Shown piece after piece: positions 42,301 through 53,738 of a stretch of 64,000 bases of DNA. The notes beneath the pieces were generated by a model. The model was given only the letters and a program-made list of their open reading frames with translations, made no database searches and was not told the origin of the DNA. The DNA lies in assembly GCA_022575985.1 (NCBI GenBank), contig JAKSXM010000272.1, positions 31,637,501-31,701,500 on the forward strand. Reading direction: 5' to 3'. This DNA comes from Anagrus nilaparvatae (taxonomy: Eukaryota; Arthropoda; Insecta; Hymenoptera; Mymaridae). A program made the translations under genes and the position numbers. Within the stretch, counting starts at the first letter, position 1, and each line of letters starts with the position of its first letter.

Positions 42301-44031
42301 GAAAATTTTAGCCGATCAGAATTTCGGCCCAATAATGATGCCGACTTCGAAATTTCGACAATTGCATTTACCTCAAAAGGACGCTTCTATAGAAAATCAT
42401 GACCCATTTCCTTTGTATAATTATTTTCTTTAAACTTGAAACTTTAAAACGATTGGTTTCTTTTAAAATTAATCACTTTATTTTCCAGAAACTGGGTAAA
42501 GGTTATTGGAATCGATGAGAAAGTCGTTATTATGCCTTCGCTTCAAAGGCCACGCAGAATTTCTCTCAAAGGTTCAGATGGGAATTCCTATTTATTTATG
42601 TGCAAGCCAAAAGACGATTTAAGAAGAGATTACAGATTAATGGAATTTAATGACATTGTTAATAAATATTTACAAAAAGACCCCGAATCTAGACGCAGAA
42701 GATTATCCATTCGCACTTACGTAAATATAGTTATTTATAAATATATAATTATTAATTATTTATTATTTACTATAAATTATTGTCTCTTGATGATTATCTT
42801 ACAGAGCGTTGTCCCGTTGAACGAAGAATGCGGTATAATCGAGTGGGTGCCGAATCTCATTGGCTTAAGGAATATTCTCATGAATATTTACAAAGAAAGA
42901 AAGTTGATTGTTAACAATAAAGAATTGAAGTCAATGAGCTGTGGTACGAATCGATACGAGCAAAGCCTAATTCGGATATTACTGATCTTTATTTTTAGGC
43001 TTGCAGGATCCTATTGAAAAGAAAAGGCAAGTTTTTTTGGAAAAACTATTGCCTCGTCATCCGCCAGTTTTGGGCGATTGGTTTTGCCTATCCTTTCCGG
43101 ATTCATATGGATGGTACGAAGCCCGGACAGCTTATATCAGAACTACGGCTGTGATGTCAATGGTAGGATACATACTTGGACTTGGAGATAGACACGGAGA
43201 AAATATTTTGATCGATTCAAAGTGTGGTGATTCTGTACACGTCGATTTCAACTGCTTATTCAATAGGGTGACTATTGCTTATTTCAAAATTGGCTCTAAA
43301 TTATGGGATTATGCTTATTTTTGTAGAGAAAAAAAACTTTTAATCCCTTTCCCCCTCGGGTCGGATCAGGTTTTTTTTTTACTTTACTTAATCCGAGATC
43401 TTATCTTATTTTTATACTCGAAAGCTTTATAGTTTTCTTTATAATTTAGTGTTATTAAAAATTTATTATTTAAGTATTATTTAAGGTTGCTTGTAATTTT
43501 GTTAGTATTTAATAATTTAATATGAAAAAAATAAAATTTTCTTTTTATCATAGGGCGAAAGTTTGGAATTCCCAGAAAGAGTGCCTTTCAGATTAACACA
43601 TAATATGGTAGAAGCAATGGGACCATTAAAATACGAAGGGCCCTTTCGGCAAACTTGCCGGACAACAATGAAACTGTTGAGAGAACAAGCTAGTACGCTA
43701 TTAAGTGTTTTAAGACCATTTGTTTACGACCCACTCGTAACTTGGAATAGATCGAATCTTAGCGAAACTGGTGAAAAAACAAACGAAAAAGTAAGTCAAC
43801 AAGCTTTTCATTGGCATTTGCTTGATTAAAAAATTAAATGAATTTCAGGCAGTGGAAAATATAAAAAGTATTGAACAACGTTTGAAAGGAATGGTAAGAA
43901 CTCACGGTCGAAAAAGTGAAGCCGTGACATTGTACTTGAGCGTCGAAGGCCAAGTTAACCATTTAATTTTGGATGCCATCAGTATCGACAATCTGTGCCA
44001 AATGTACGTAGGCTGGGGTCCATTTTTGTAG
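30316..44031 (+). CDS. ATR: ATR checkpoint kinase (Drosophila mei-41 orthologue)
   Basis: PI3K-like protein kinase that senses RPA-coated single-stranded DNA with ATRIP and halts the cell cycle at stalled forks. I joined 31 exons with every junction in frame (first 30316-30359, last 43849-44031), giving 2,481 residues; mei-41 and human ATR are about 2,500-2,650. The N-terminal two thirds are HEAT-like helices. The UME-type segment includes LMAGCQDKDEAICLASGNC near 34,745. The FAT region follows (MEEPDGVTGILVSQ near 39,070). The kinase domain contains ISLKGSDG, MCKPKDDLRRD, the catalytic GLGDRHGENIL and HVDFNCLF, where DFN replaces the usual DFG as in other ATR proteins. The FATC tail ends LCQMYVGWGPFL. 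Two introns are far larger than the rest: 35,066-38,095 (3 kb) and 40,214-41,354 (1.1 kb), both filled with repeats. A polyadenylation signal AATAAA lies near 44,109. Confidence 0.97.
35127..35200 (+). mobile_element. tRNA-derived SINE head
   Basis: The A-box-like TGGCTCAGTGG (35,132-35,142) and B-box-like GGTTTGATCCC (35,175-35,185) have tRNA spacing, in a GC-rich island. The flanks do not form a tRNA acceptor stem, so it is not a working tRNA gene. This is the usual RNA polymerase III promoter arrangement of a SINE. A TTTATT run precedes it. Confidence 0.6.
35560..36290. repeat. Degenerate tandem repeat, about 140-150 bp unit
   Basis: About five diverged units of the pattern GACGCAGT..CTAATTTTTTT, CTA.G..AGT.CTAATTTTA, ATATCG.TTT.ACTCGAT and GGATCT. 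Related sequence lies inverted at 20,600-20,790, and a short match (AGGTACTGCG) at about 62,405. The open frames here are rich in Phe/Lys and are artefacts of the T-rich repeats. Confidence 0.6.
40214..41354 (+). other. 1.1-kb ATR intron with inverted repeat fragments
   Basis: Contains an inverted pair around 40,655-40,708 and 40,975-41,030 (GACTC.ATTTTCCTTGGCTATT against the reverse complement) and the AAGAATGGCCCAAATCGCAT repeat block at about 40,755, shared with 21,533-21,600 and 62,030-62,190. No coding frame. It ends at the acceptor TTTACGCAG. Confidence 0.7.
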
Positions 44032-44108
44032 ACTCCGTTGTTTTATGTAATTTTTAAGCCGTTAAACAAATTTGTAAATATACTGTAATTCGTAAAAAAA
44101 AGTAATAA

Positions 44109-44114
44109 TAATAA
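44109..44114 (+). terminator. Poly(A) signal of ATR
   Basis: AATAAA stands about 80 bp after the ATR stop codon, within a run of AATAATAATAAATAAAG. It is the first good signal downstream. Confidence 0.6.
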
Positions 44115-44899
44115 ATAAAGCACAATATCATTTAGCAATCATCTTTCTCGGCCCAGAATTAATAACATGATCGATTTGTATTCCTCCACTGAGAAAACAA
44201 TTGCCTTAAACGGAAAATAATCTTGGCACCAAAATCATTTTCAAAGAAAATAATCCATCCCTGGATTAATTTAGAAATAAAATGGATTGAGGGTTACTAG
44301 AGTTGGAGAATTTTTTATTTTCATGATTGTGAGATCTCTTCGACAAAAAATTGAGGGGGTTGCAAAAATTTTTTTTGCTTATTGATAATAAATTAAAATT
44401 AATAATTTATTAATTCTATGCGTATTTGTTGGTTGATTAAGTAATCTAAGATAAATATTAGTTTTCCCTCGATTTTCCGCCACCACGAACTTAAAATATT
44501 TTTTACGAATCTGATAATTGATTAGGAAATAAAAAGGAGATACAATGGGATATTCAGTTTTTTAGAAAATAGTCTCAAGAATTAAATTAAATTAAATTAA
44601 ATCAATCTTAAATCTTAAAAATTAATGATTATTTTGGTATTTTATTTTTTAATTTAATTTCGGACAAGTTTTGAATAACTGCCTGAATTTTTACAGTGTC
44701 TTACAATATTTTACAGTATACTTAATAAGGCTACCCGAAAAAAAATTTTCCAGATCTGATTAAATCTGGATTTTGAACCGATGATTACAGATTTGCTTTT
44801 TATTAACGATTTGAGATAAAATTAACATATATCAGAAATCGTTAATAAAAAGCAAATCTGTAATCATCGGTTCAAAATCCAGATTATGAATTTTAACAC
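44115..44899. other. Convergent intergenic region between ATR and the channel gene
   Basis: Holds the 3' ends of two convergent genes, a short ATTAA run near 44,583-44,600, and a perfect 50-bp hairpin at 44,763-44,885. No gene is visible. Confidence 0.6.
44763..44885. repeat. Perfect 50-bp inverted repeat with 23-nt loop
   Basis: Arms 44,763-44,812 and 44,836-44,885 are exact reverse complements over all 50 bases (left arm starts AATCTGGATTTTGAACCGAT). It ends 14 bp from the stop codon of the channel gene, so it should be transcribed in that gene's 3' UTR or the ATR read-through. No clear target duplication is visible. Confidence 0.9.
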
Positions 44900-47800
44900 T
44901 TAAAACCAAATAAACGTCCAATAAAATATGTTAAAAATTATAAATGCTATCGGAAATACGATTCGGCTTCTTCTGTCGATCCATTGTGCTATTTCTTGCG
45001 GTGTCATTGTCGTGAAATTATTTAATTTTGCTAAAGTTGTGCGTCTCTTGTAGGGCTTTACCGTAGTTGTATTGCTCTCGAGAGTCAGAACGCTATCCCT
45101 ATCCTCGTTTATTTTCACTGCCGGCACGTTAGTTGTACTCGGGAAGCTCTGTAATTGTTAAAAACAGCTAGAATAGTTTCTAAATACATAATTATTACTT
45201 TAATTCTTACATGAATGGTCAAATAGTTTTGACTAGAAAAATCATTAGCACATGCGTTGTCTATGGATGACCACGATCGAGATCTTTCGATGCCCGTGGT
45301 TTTTTTTTGGAATTGCCTTCTCGCTAGTCTTGGTGTCAGCGTAGATTTTAAAATGTATTTGCTGTTAACTTTTTTCAATGGCACGTTCTTTCTGAAAATT
45401 TATTGCCTCTGTAACTAAAGTTTTAAAGTATAATATTATAATTACAGTCTATCGAATTCGTGCGCTTACTTCCTTCTGTAAATCGTATTAACGAATGCGA
45501 ATTCTACCATCGCAGCGAAAAGAAAAATAGTGCAGCCCAAAAACCATATTTCACTAGCTTTTATGTAGGATACCTTTGGCAACGAGTTGGCTACCTTAGA
45601 CGCTAGTGTCATGAACGTTAACATTGTGCTCGTGCCCAAAACGGTTCGAGGAGCACTTGCATCCATGTGGAGCCAAAAAGATACCCAAGAAATTACAACA
45701 AGGAGAATCGAAGGTATGTAATAATCCATCATAAAAAATCCTTTCTCACGAGCCAGTTTGAAAGTTATGCTGATCGAACTGTAATTTCCAGCTGAGGAAA
45801 AACGTTTTAAAAAGAATTTTCATATAAATGTTGAATTTTTGAATTTTTTTGTTATTTAAGATTATAATAGTAACGAAATCTTACCGAAATGACCATAGTG
45901 CTGTTGGTCTGTCGTATAAGATACTTGGGACGAATTAACCCAATTATTAATCAACCTGTATTCGGTCAGGTGCAATTCTTTGGCTAAAATAATTGGCTCT
46001 TTGTCCCAAAGAAGAAGCAAATCAGTAACGTCGTATGTCCCTGGAAATTAATTGCGAGATTTTAATTTTTTAAATTAAAATTTAATAATAAATAGTAGAG
46101 AAAATAAAAATTTCAGTCTTTCTCACAACTTTCAAAGTATAACGGGCATTCTTGCACGTCGAAAGGGAATTTTTGTAGACGCAAGCCACAGTTTAAAATA
46201 GCTTCTAATCTGGAAATAAACACAGTATAAAAAATACAGTATAAAAAAAAGAATAATTAATTCAATAATCTTAATTAACCTGGTGTTTAATACTATCATT
46301 CCATTCGGATTCGCTGATATGAGTAAATCTTTGACGCTGTTACCTATTATAACGGAGCTCCATTCGTGAGTGACGTAAACCGAGGGCGTCCAAATTCTAT
46401 CGTAAGCCGATTGACCTCCGACTATTTGCTCTAATTTTGGGGCAATTTCGCTGTACCTCAATCGAGGATCTGAGTAACGAAATTGCAACATCATGAATAC
46501 ATCGAATTGCTGGAATTTTGAATTATTAATATTTTTATTGTAAAAACGACTTAACAAAGTATTGGTACTCACCAAAGTCTTAGCTATGTTTGATTTGATT
46601 GTGTAAATGTAAGCTCGGGCAAAAATTTTTATTGGATCCTTTGGATTTGATAGGCCCGGCGGCCTGGTCAACTTGTCGTAGCGACAGTCGTTTGTTAATT
46701 CTTGCAACAATTCTGATTGGGACATTCCAGAATGAAAAGTTACATTGCTGCAATTTAATCTGTCAAAAAAAATCCATTGCATCGAGAACAATCATTATAA
46801 TTATATAAACTCAGTTAGGTTCTCTGTTTTTAATCATATAATTATACTCGTTTTATTATAATAATAAATATAATTAAATTTTTAAAATTCAAAAATATTA
46901 CAAATTTTTCGTCTGAATCTGATGTATCATTTCAAATTCGAAGAATTGACCATAAACTTACGCGTGACAATTGTCAGTCTATAGCGCTAGAAAAATTAGG
47001 AAGTTCCTATACGAGTGTTTTCCTATTTCCTATTTCAAAAAATGATGTTTGAGAAATTACGCGCACTACTAATTGCAGTAATTAAAAAATTCCAATAAAA
47101 ATATTTTTTTATTATTAAATCTGCAATCTGAAGCTGATTCGAACATTACCGCGAATAACGAAGCATTGGATCTTATGGAATATAAAATAAATTATACGCT
47201 ATATCGGTGGGGATAAGAAATCACGCCAATACTGAATTTTGTGATAAATTATTTAAATTCGCTAAAAAAACGATAAAAAAAATCGTTTTGATCGAATTAT
47301 TTCCGAAAAATTAAAAATAAAAACTTTTTGACAAAAATTCATAACACGATGGCACATTTGTAGTACTTGAGGTTGGCTCATCAGTAGACTCCCGGTGTAC
47401 CTTAAAACATGTTTAACAATAAAATGGAAAATTGGGAAAAATTAACTTTTAACGCGTTTAAAGGAAGAAAAAAGGTAATTTTTTATTTAGAAATATTTCA
47501 ATTTTAGTTTGGCTTTGTGTAAACTAAATTTATTTAAATTAATTTTGTTTCCAATTAAGAACTCAAGGCATTTGACGAAGGATCAATGAAATATTTATAA
47601 AAGTTTTGTTGTTGTAGATTCTCAATTTTATTAAAACTCTCTTAATTAAACAACTGAAACTTGTTGAATTTTTTTCTTTTAGAAAATTGGAATCTAAATT
47701 GTTCGTATTTCTTTTTTGAGAAAAATTTTTTAAAGAAAGTTCAGAACCTCGGGCAGAAAAGGAAATAAATGAAATAAAAATTTTGAATAGCAAATACATT

Positions 47801-48304
47801 ACACTTAAATAGTGTTTTAAAATGAAATTTAATTAATGAGTCTAAAATCATAGAAGCATAAAATGTATCATTGGCTTTATTAAAAAAGGCATTTGAGCAT
47901 AAAATTCAATTGGTCAGTAATGTGAAAAAAAAAAATATATTACGTGCAGGAAATGATTTTTAAAATAAATAATTCGGAAGCTGCTGCAGTTTTTATCGTA
48001 ATTCAAACACTGAAATTTATAAGTTATAAATAATTTTATCTCTTATTTGCATAATTTTCTTTGAAAAACTGCAAGGTTATAGCGGATAGTAACTGTAAAT
48101 CGTTAATTATTTATAAGAAAAACTGTTTTATGGGTATTAATTTACAGCTGCTACTAATATTTTTCAATTTATTTTCAATAACAACGAATAATTATTTTTC
48201 GAGTAATAAATTATCTTGACACAGTGCACTTACTTTTCCGCACAATCAATGCATTCTATTAGGCTTACGAGGAAAATGATTAATTTTTTAATTTGACGTT
48301 CCAT
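44900..48304 (-). CDS. Cys-loop ligand-gated ion channel, chloride-channel-like (insect pHCl-2/CG7589 type)
   Basis: Plasma-membrane pentameric channel subunit. Eight exons join in frame: 48304-48234, 46759-46573, 46509-46280, 46209-46127, 46040-45885, 45791-45470, 45391-45211 and 45148-44900, giving 492 residues. The N-terminus is a signal peptide ([20 protein letters not shown]). The extracellular domain has WTPSVYV and the signature Cys loop [15 protein letters not shown] with 13 residues between cysteines. M1-M3 follow; M2 is preceded by APRT and reads [14 protein letters not shown], with [14 protein letters not shown] before M3. A basic intracellular loop and a single M4 ([15 protein letters not shown]) end it. 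The wording fits the poorly studied insect chloride-channel group better than nicotinic receptors. The ligand is unknown. Intron 1 (46,760-48,233) is about 1.5 kb. Confidence 0.85.
46760..48233 (-). other. Large first intron of the channel gene
   Basis: About 1.5 kb of AT-rich sequence between the signal-peptide exon and the second exon. I see no gene, RNA or clear repeat in it. Its size compared with the other introns of the gene suggests regulatory content, but nothing specific can be shown. Confidence 0.6.
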
Positions 48305-48706
48305 GTGGCGAGCCGAACTTTTCTGTACTCACTGAATTTAATAAGAACTAATTTGAGTTTAAGAAGAAAAAAGTATATGCATAAATTTTTACAAAGTCAA
48401 GTTCAATTATCCAGAAATTCTTAACTATTGTTTTAAAAACTTCCTTCTTTTTCTATTTATTGCAAGGCAACGTTCAAACTTTAAATAACAATTGAGATCT
48501 TTTATCATTGTATTAGTAACAATCGGTATTATATTTAAATAATACTAATTTTTTAGGAGGGAGCTCTAAAAACATTTCTGCTTTTACCCGATTAAAATAC
48601 GATTTTTGGAGGCTAAAATAATTCTGACAATAACTTTTATTCAATCTTCTCTTTTATTTTCTTATACTTATATATTTACAAATTTAATAATATTTATCTG
48701 AAAAAA

Positions 48707-51700
48707 TTACGATACTTCGGATGTTTCCATAACGTCCTTGTGAGATTTCATACATTTTTCGGCATATTTTAAAATATGTAAATCTTGGTACAATTGTGTC
48801 AATCTTTTAAAATGCCGATCTGTGTACGGAATAAGCGCTTCTAATTTCGATTTTAAATCGCTGGACCCAATGTTCTCCATACCTATATCTCTCAAAACAA
48901 TATTAATGATCAGCTGAGCAACTTGACAATTTCTACCATTTGTATTCCACGTAATAGCGCATTTTAATAATTCTTCCAACAGAGCTGGCTTCAATTCGCT
49001 AATTGTCATAGATATTTCTTCATGATCTTTATTTAACATCGCTATTCAATTAACCGTTCACATTAATTAATCATTATTTTCAAAATTGAAAATTAAATAC
49101 AAAATCTACTTACTTTCTAAAATTTTTAAAACGTGTTTTGGTTTACCCAATCTTAAAGCTAATCTCAAAGCCTTTCCCAACTTTTCTGTTTTAAGGAAGT
49201 TTGCAAGTTTTTGTTCATCCCGAGCCAACTCTTCATTTTCTGCTATAGCTTTTGCTTTTTTTTCTTCCGTCGTATCTCTCCATATTCCAAGCACAGAATT
49301 ACTATCACCACTTATGAAATGCTTTTCTTCCCCATCGACTATAAATTCATTTTGAATCAAAAATTTTAATTAAAATATAAATTTTAATACTAACCTGCCA
49401 AAGTCCAAACTTTGTCGTTGTGTTCATCTAACGTTGTCACGCATTCCGAGGTTTTGATATTCCATAATTTAATTAAGCCATCTGCACCAGATGAAAGTAT
49501 TTGCATACCTCGGGATAAAAATTCTAATCTTAAGACCGCGCAATCGTGACCTTCAAAGGTCTTTAAACAATTTAACCCGGACAAACACCATAATTTTATT
49601 GTACAATCGGCCGATGAAGTCGCCAATACTTGATCTATGCTTGAGAAACGAACGCACCAAACACCCCTCCGATGTCCTCGAAATACTCCCAATAATTGTA
49701 AATCGTCAGCTGACCATAGCTAGAAATCTCTAATTTTATTAATCTTACTATGCAATAGTAAAATAAAACCTTACCTTTGCAGTTTTATCTTGTGATCCAG
49801 TTGCAATTAACTTATCATTCGGTGATACTGTGACGCAATTAATATCTTTTTCATGAGCTACAACTGTCTTTACAGAATTGAGTGTGGCAATGTCTAAAAA
49901 TATATTACTCATAAGGTCTAAAAATATATTACTTTATAACATTTATTAACCGTTATCTGAATAAATTAACAATTTACCAGTTGATTCTATCCGATTTAAA
50001 TTATTTGGTGTATCCCAAACTTTAAGGCAAGAATCTTGACTAACGGATACAAAAAAATTAGCAGTAGCTTGAGAAAAAGCCACGCTACCAACTGCAGCTG
50101 TATGCCTTGTAGCTATACCTATGCAGGATATATTTTTTGCTTCTTCGTCCATTAACCATAATCTGACAGAACCATCCTTGTCAGATGAAATGAGTAACTC
50201 ACGATTTGCAGGCGAAGTCGCAAGAGACAGTACAATATTATTATGACCGCTAAGTATTTTACAATTCATTGTAGACAACTCATAAAATTTTATATCTGCT
50301 GTATTAGTTGCAACTGCTACATGAGAATCTTCATTTCCCAGATAAACCACGTCCAAAATTTCATCTATGTAACCTACTAACTAAATATTTAAAAATTAAA
50401 AAAAAATTAAAGTTTGAAGCTTGATTAATTACCTGTTTAGTACAAATAAAATTATCCAAACTATAAATTAAAATATTATGACTAGTGGAAACTATTCCTA
50501 TAGTATTATTCTGTTTATTATACAACATTTGCTTAATAGCTAATGCATTTTCATCTTTTGCAGCTGGTACCAGAGAATTTATTTGCTCAAATACTAGGTG
50601 TCCAGACTTCATATCCCAAATTTTGACTGTGCCCTTTTCTCCTGCACTTGCAGCATAAATTGTAGATTTATCCAATTTTGAAGGGAAATTAACATTGTCA
50701 GGTATAATAAATGATCCTTCTAAACATTCGTAGACCGGTAGGACCCTTAGAGATTTTTTTGTCTTGATATTCCACAGTATAAGAACTCTGTCTCGACCTG
50801 AACTGATGATTTTAAATGGATTAATAAATTAGGAATGATTATTATATGCTTATTAATAAATTAGGAGTGGTTATATTGTTGTATATGCAAATACCTTAAA
50901 GCATGAATACCATCTTCATGAAATGATATGGATGTTACTTTACTAAAATGGCCTTCTAAATGAATTTCCTTTCTTCCAGTATTAATGTCCCAACAATGAA
51001 TAACATTATCATCAGCGGAAGCAAATAATTGATTTGATGCATCATCTGGATGAAACTCTAAAATACTATTAAAAAAAAAATAAGTTATAATATCCAAGAA
51101 ATCATAATGGTTTTTGTTACCCAACTACACCTTTAGCATCTTTGAAATTTTGTGTGCAAGCTTGATGTTCGATATCCCATAATCTTATAGAACTATCAAC
51201 ACCTCCTGAAGCCATGAACAATCCTTTTTTGGCAAAAGAAATTTTTGCTACTGGGCCATTATGGATGGATTTCCAAACTTTCACAAGTTTACCATCTGCA
51301 AAAAATTTGAAACTCCTGTTAGTATCAAAATATAGCTGTTAATTTTACTCTTAATAACCTTTTATACTCCATAACTTAAATAAACTACTCTTGTGATGAG
51401 TAATCATATAATTGCAATCTTTATTTACATCAAAACAATTGATAATATCTTCTTCATTTTCAGCAGAAGTTCCTACTAAAGTTTTTACTGCTCCTTTATT
51501 CACTGAAACTATTGCAATATGATTTTGATTTTGACAAAATAAATTTTCTCCATCTTCGCTCCACTAAAAAAATTAATTAACATTAGTTTATCAAAAAATA
51601 TAATTTACACAGAATAAAAATTTACAAAAATCTACTAACTACTATATTTCCACCAGTATAAAAAGCCTCAAATTTGCTCTCACATTCAAACCTAAAACAA

Positions 51701-51777
51701 GGAAAAGAATTTTTAAATTCATAAAAGGATAACTATAAAAATTAAAAGACTTACGATTCTTTTAAATTGAGACTCAT
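48707..51777 (-). CDS. TBL3: TBL3 / UTP13 WD40 protein of the SSU processome
   Basis: Nucleolar WD40 protein of the UTP-B complex, which assembles on pre-rRNA and is needed for 18S rRNA maturation. Translation starts at 51,777 (MSLNLKES) and runs through about a dozen exons to 48,707. Many WD40 units are visible, for example GNKDGSVRLWLMD-type (DKDGSVRLW), SQDSCLKVWDT, SADCTIKLWCLSG and GADGLIKLWNIK, matching the two-propeller family layout. The last two exons (about 49,343-49,114 and 49,041-48,707) encode the C-terminal Utp13 helical domain (LAKALRLALRLGKP-like, then LLEELLKCAITWNTN and DRHFKRLTQLYQDL). Exon ends were followed by eye in less detail than for ATR. It is divergent from HMGXB4. 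Confidence 0.92.
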
Positions 51778-52407
51778 TTTATTTTTTTGTTAATGTAACA
51801 AAATAAATAAAAATTTTGGAGTCCACATGTAAAAACACGTGTTTGTGTCTTTGGTTTGTGTTTTCAGTATATTCTAGCTCTACCTATAAAGAATTTATGA
51901 AACTATATATTTTTAGCATAAACTATACATTGTAACTATATACACATTATACAAGTATACGGAGCTATATATATATATACATATAGTATATCTGTATATT
52001 TTATATTTAGTTTTTGTTTTGACGATTATTGCAAAGAATCCATGTTGTTTATACTTTATTACTTTACCAGAACTTGACGTACCTTTGGTATTCTAAACTA
52101 AAACAAAGTAAATTGAACAAATTGGTTTTTAATTTTTTTATTATATGAAAAGTTCCTTCTATAGTTTTTCCGCGTATATTATAAATATATATATATATAT
52201 ATCACAATAATAGGATATAGATTATACGGGTAGGTATATACTTGCTATATCTTTATTTATTTTGATTATGATGATTATGATGTTTTGTAAACAATGGCGA
52301 CGCACGGATATTATTATTTCCTTCAGTGCCCTTGATTATATTTTTTTCATATATTAGTTATACCAGTTCATATAATTTTTTGACTATGCAATCTTTTTTC
52401 TTAAAGA
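51778..52407. promoter_or_regulatory. Bidirectional promoter region of TBL3 and HMGXB4
   Basis: 630 bp between head-to-head start codons. Contains (TA)n runs at about 51,970-51,980 and 52,186-52,202 and repeated ATGATTATGATG. No recognised factor site. Promoter function is inferred from position. Confidence 0.4.
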
Positions 52408-53738
52408 ATGGATCCATTTGCTACTCAAAAGCGTCATGATGGTACTGGTAAGGCTTATACTGATACACTCTTCTTTTTATCCTCAAATAAGTCTGAATCG
52501 AATTTTTGTTTAGAGTTAGAAGTTACTGGAATTTCTCGAAGTGGCCGTGTTCGAAAAAAATCATCGAAACTTGTTGATTTTGAATCCCCAGGTAGTGTAA
52601 GTGACAGCAAAAGTAAAAAACCAAAAATTCAGACTACTCCAGAATCTCAGAAAAAAAAAATGGTCGTCGAACATCAAACGCCTAAAAAAATTATTGCTAC
52701 TAAGAAATTTCCTAAACAGTTACCCATTAAAAAGCCTGAAATAGAGCCAAGCTCCGATTATGAGACACAATCAACTAATTCTGAATCCGATGAAGAAAAT
52801 ATAACAATTAATAACAACCAAAGCATAAAAAATATAGAAGTTACTAATTTAAAAATAACAAATTCTGCAAATAAATTATCGAATCCTCAAGAAAATAAAA
52901 AAAAAGTCGTTTTTGCTAAGGGTACTATAAAAATAAACAAAAATAAAGTTGAAGAAAATAAAACAAAACCAAAATCTAGGTATACTGCCTACATGCTTTG
53001 GTCCAAGGAAATGAGGCAGAAATTGTTAAAGGAAAATTCAGGAATGGGTAATTATTTTTAAGATATTCAACGAAAAACAATTAAATTAGGATATATACTT
53101 TAATTTTTAGATTTTACAACTGTATCTAAGAAATTAGGTGAATTGTGGAGTGCAGTGCCAACAAACGAAAAGTACAATTGGAATAACAGAGCTAAACGTC
53201 TTACTGAAAAAAACCAAACAATCTCACCTACTCTTCCAAAAACACTTGTCATTAAAACAAGTAAGTCTTTTCATAATATGAGCTTTTCTTACTACTTTTA
53301 AACATTTTTTTTTATACAAGCCCCACGAATTATTTATTTATTTACATTTATTTTATTTTATTTTTAGATGAGCCCAAAAAGACTATAGAAATTTCAACAT
53401 TAATGAATTCTTCAGTTTCAAATCAAGCTGGTAAAGATGCTAATAAAAGCCCAACAAAAGATTTACAAATATTTAGAACAATAGAACTGGAACCAATCGA
53501 CGTAGCCGCATACCTTAAACTTTTGGGTGAAAGTTTGACCTGTATTGGTGAACGTCTAAAAGAGCATAATGGGCAAATCACTGTTTCTGGAAGCTTATCA
53601 GTTTTATTAGATTCTTTGTTGTGTGCTTTGGGCAGTCTCACATGTCTCACTCAACAAGTCCCCGAAATTCGCAGTCAAAATTCGGCAGCCTTATCAAAAA
53701 CTTTGGAAAATATAGCATACATAATGCCAGGATTATAA
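52408..53738 (+). CDS. HMGXB4: HMGXB4 (HMG2L1)-type HMG-box protein
   Basis: Nuclear HMG-box protein; the vertebrate member is linked to transcription control and NURF-type chromatin remodelling. Three exons join in frame: 52408-53047, 53111-53260 and 53368-53738, giving 386 residues. The N-terminus has [18 protein letters not shown], a feature of the family, then a long Lys/Ser/Asn-rich disordered stretch. The HMG box spans about residues 190-255 ([35 protein letters not shown]). The conserved C-terminal domain ([33 protein letters not shown], ending [12 protein letters not shown]) is what makes the call firm. It is shorter than the vertebrate protein of about 600 residues. Confidence 0.92.

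Noticed and set aside
42944..42998. Frame break in the ATR kinase domain after the KELKSMSCG segment
   Set aside because: A 55-bp intron (GTACGAAT...TTTTTAG) joins G to LQDPIEKKRQVF in frame, so the gene is intact.
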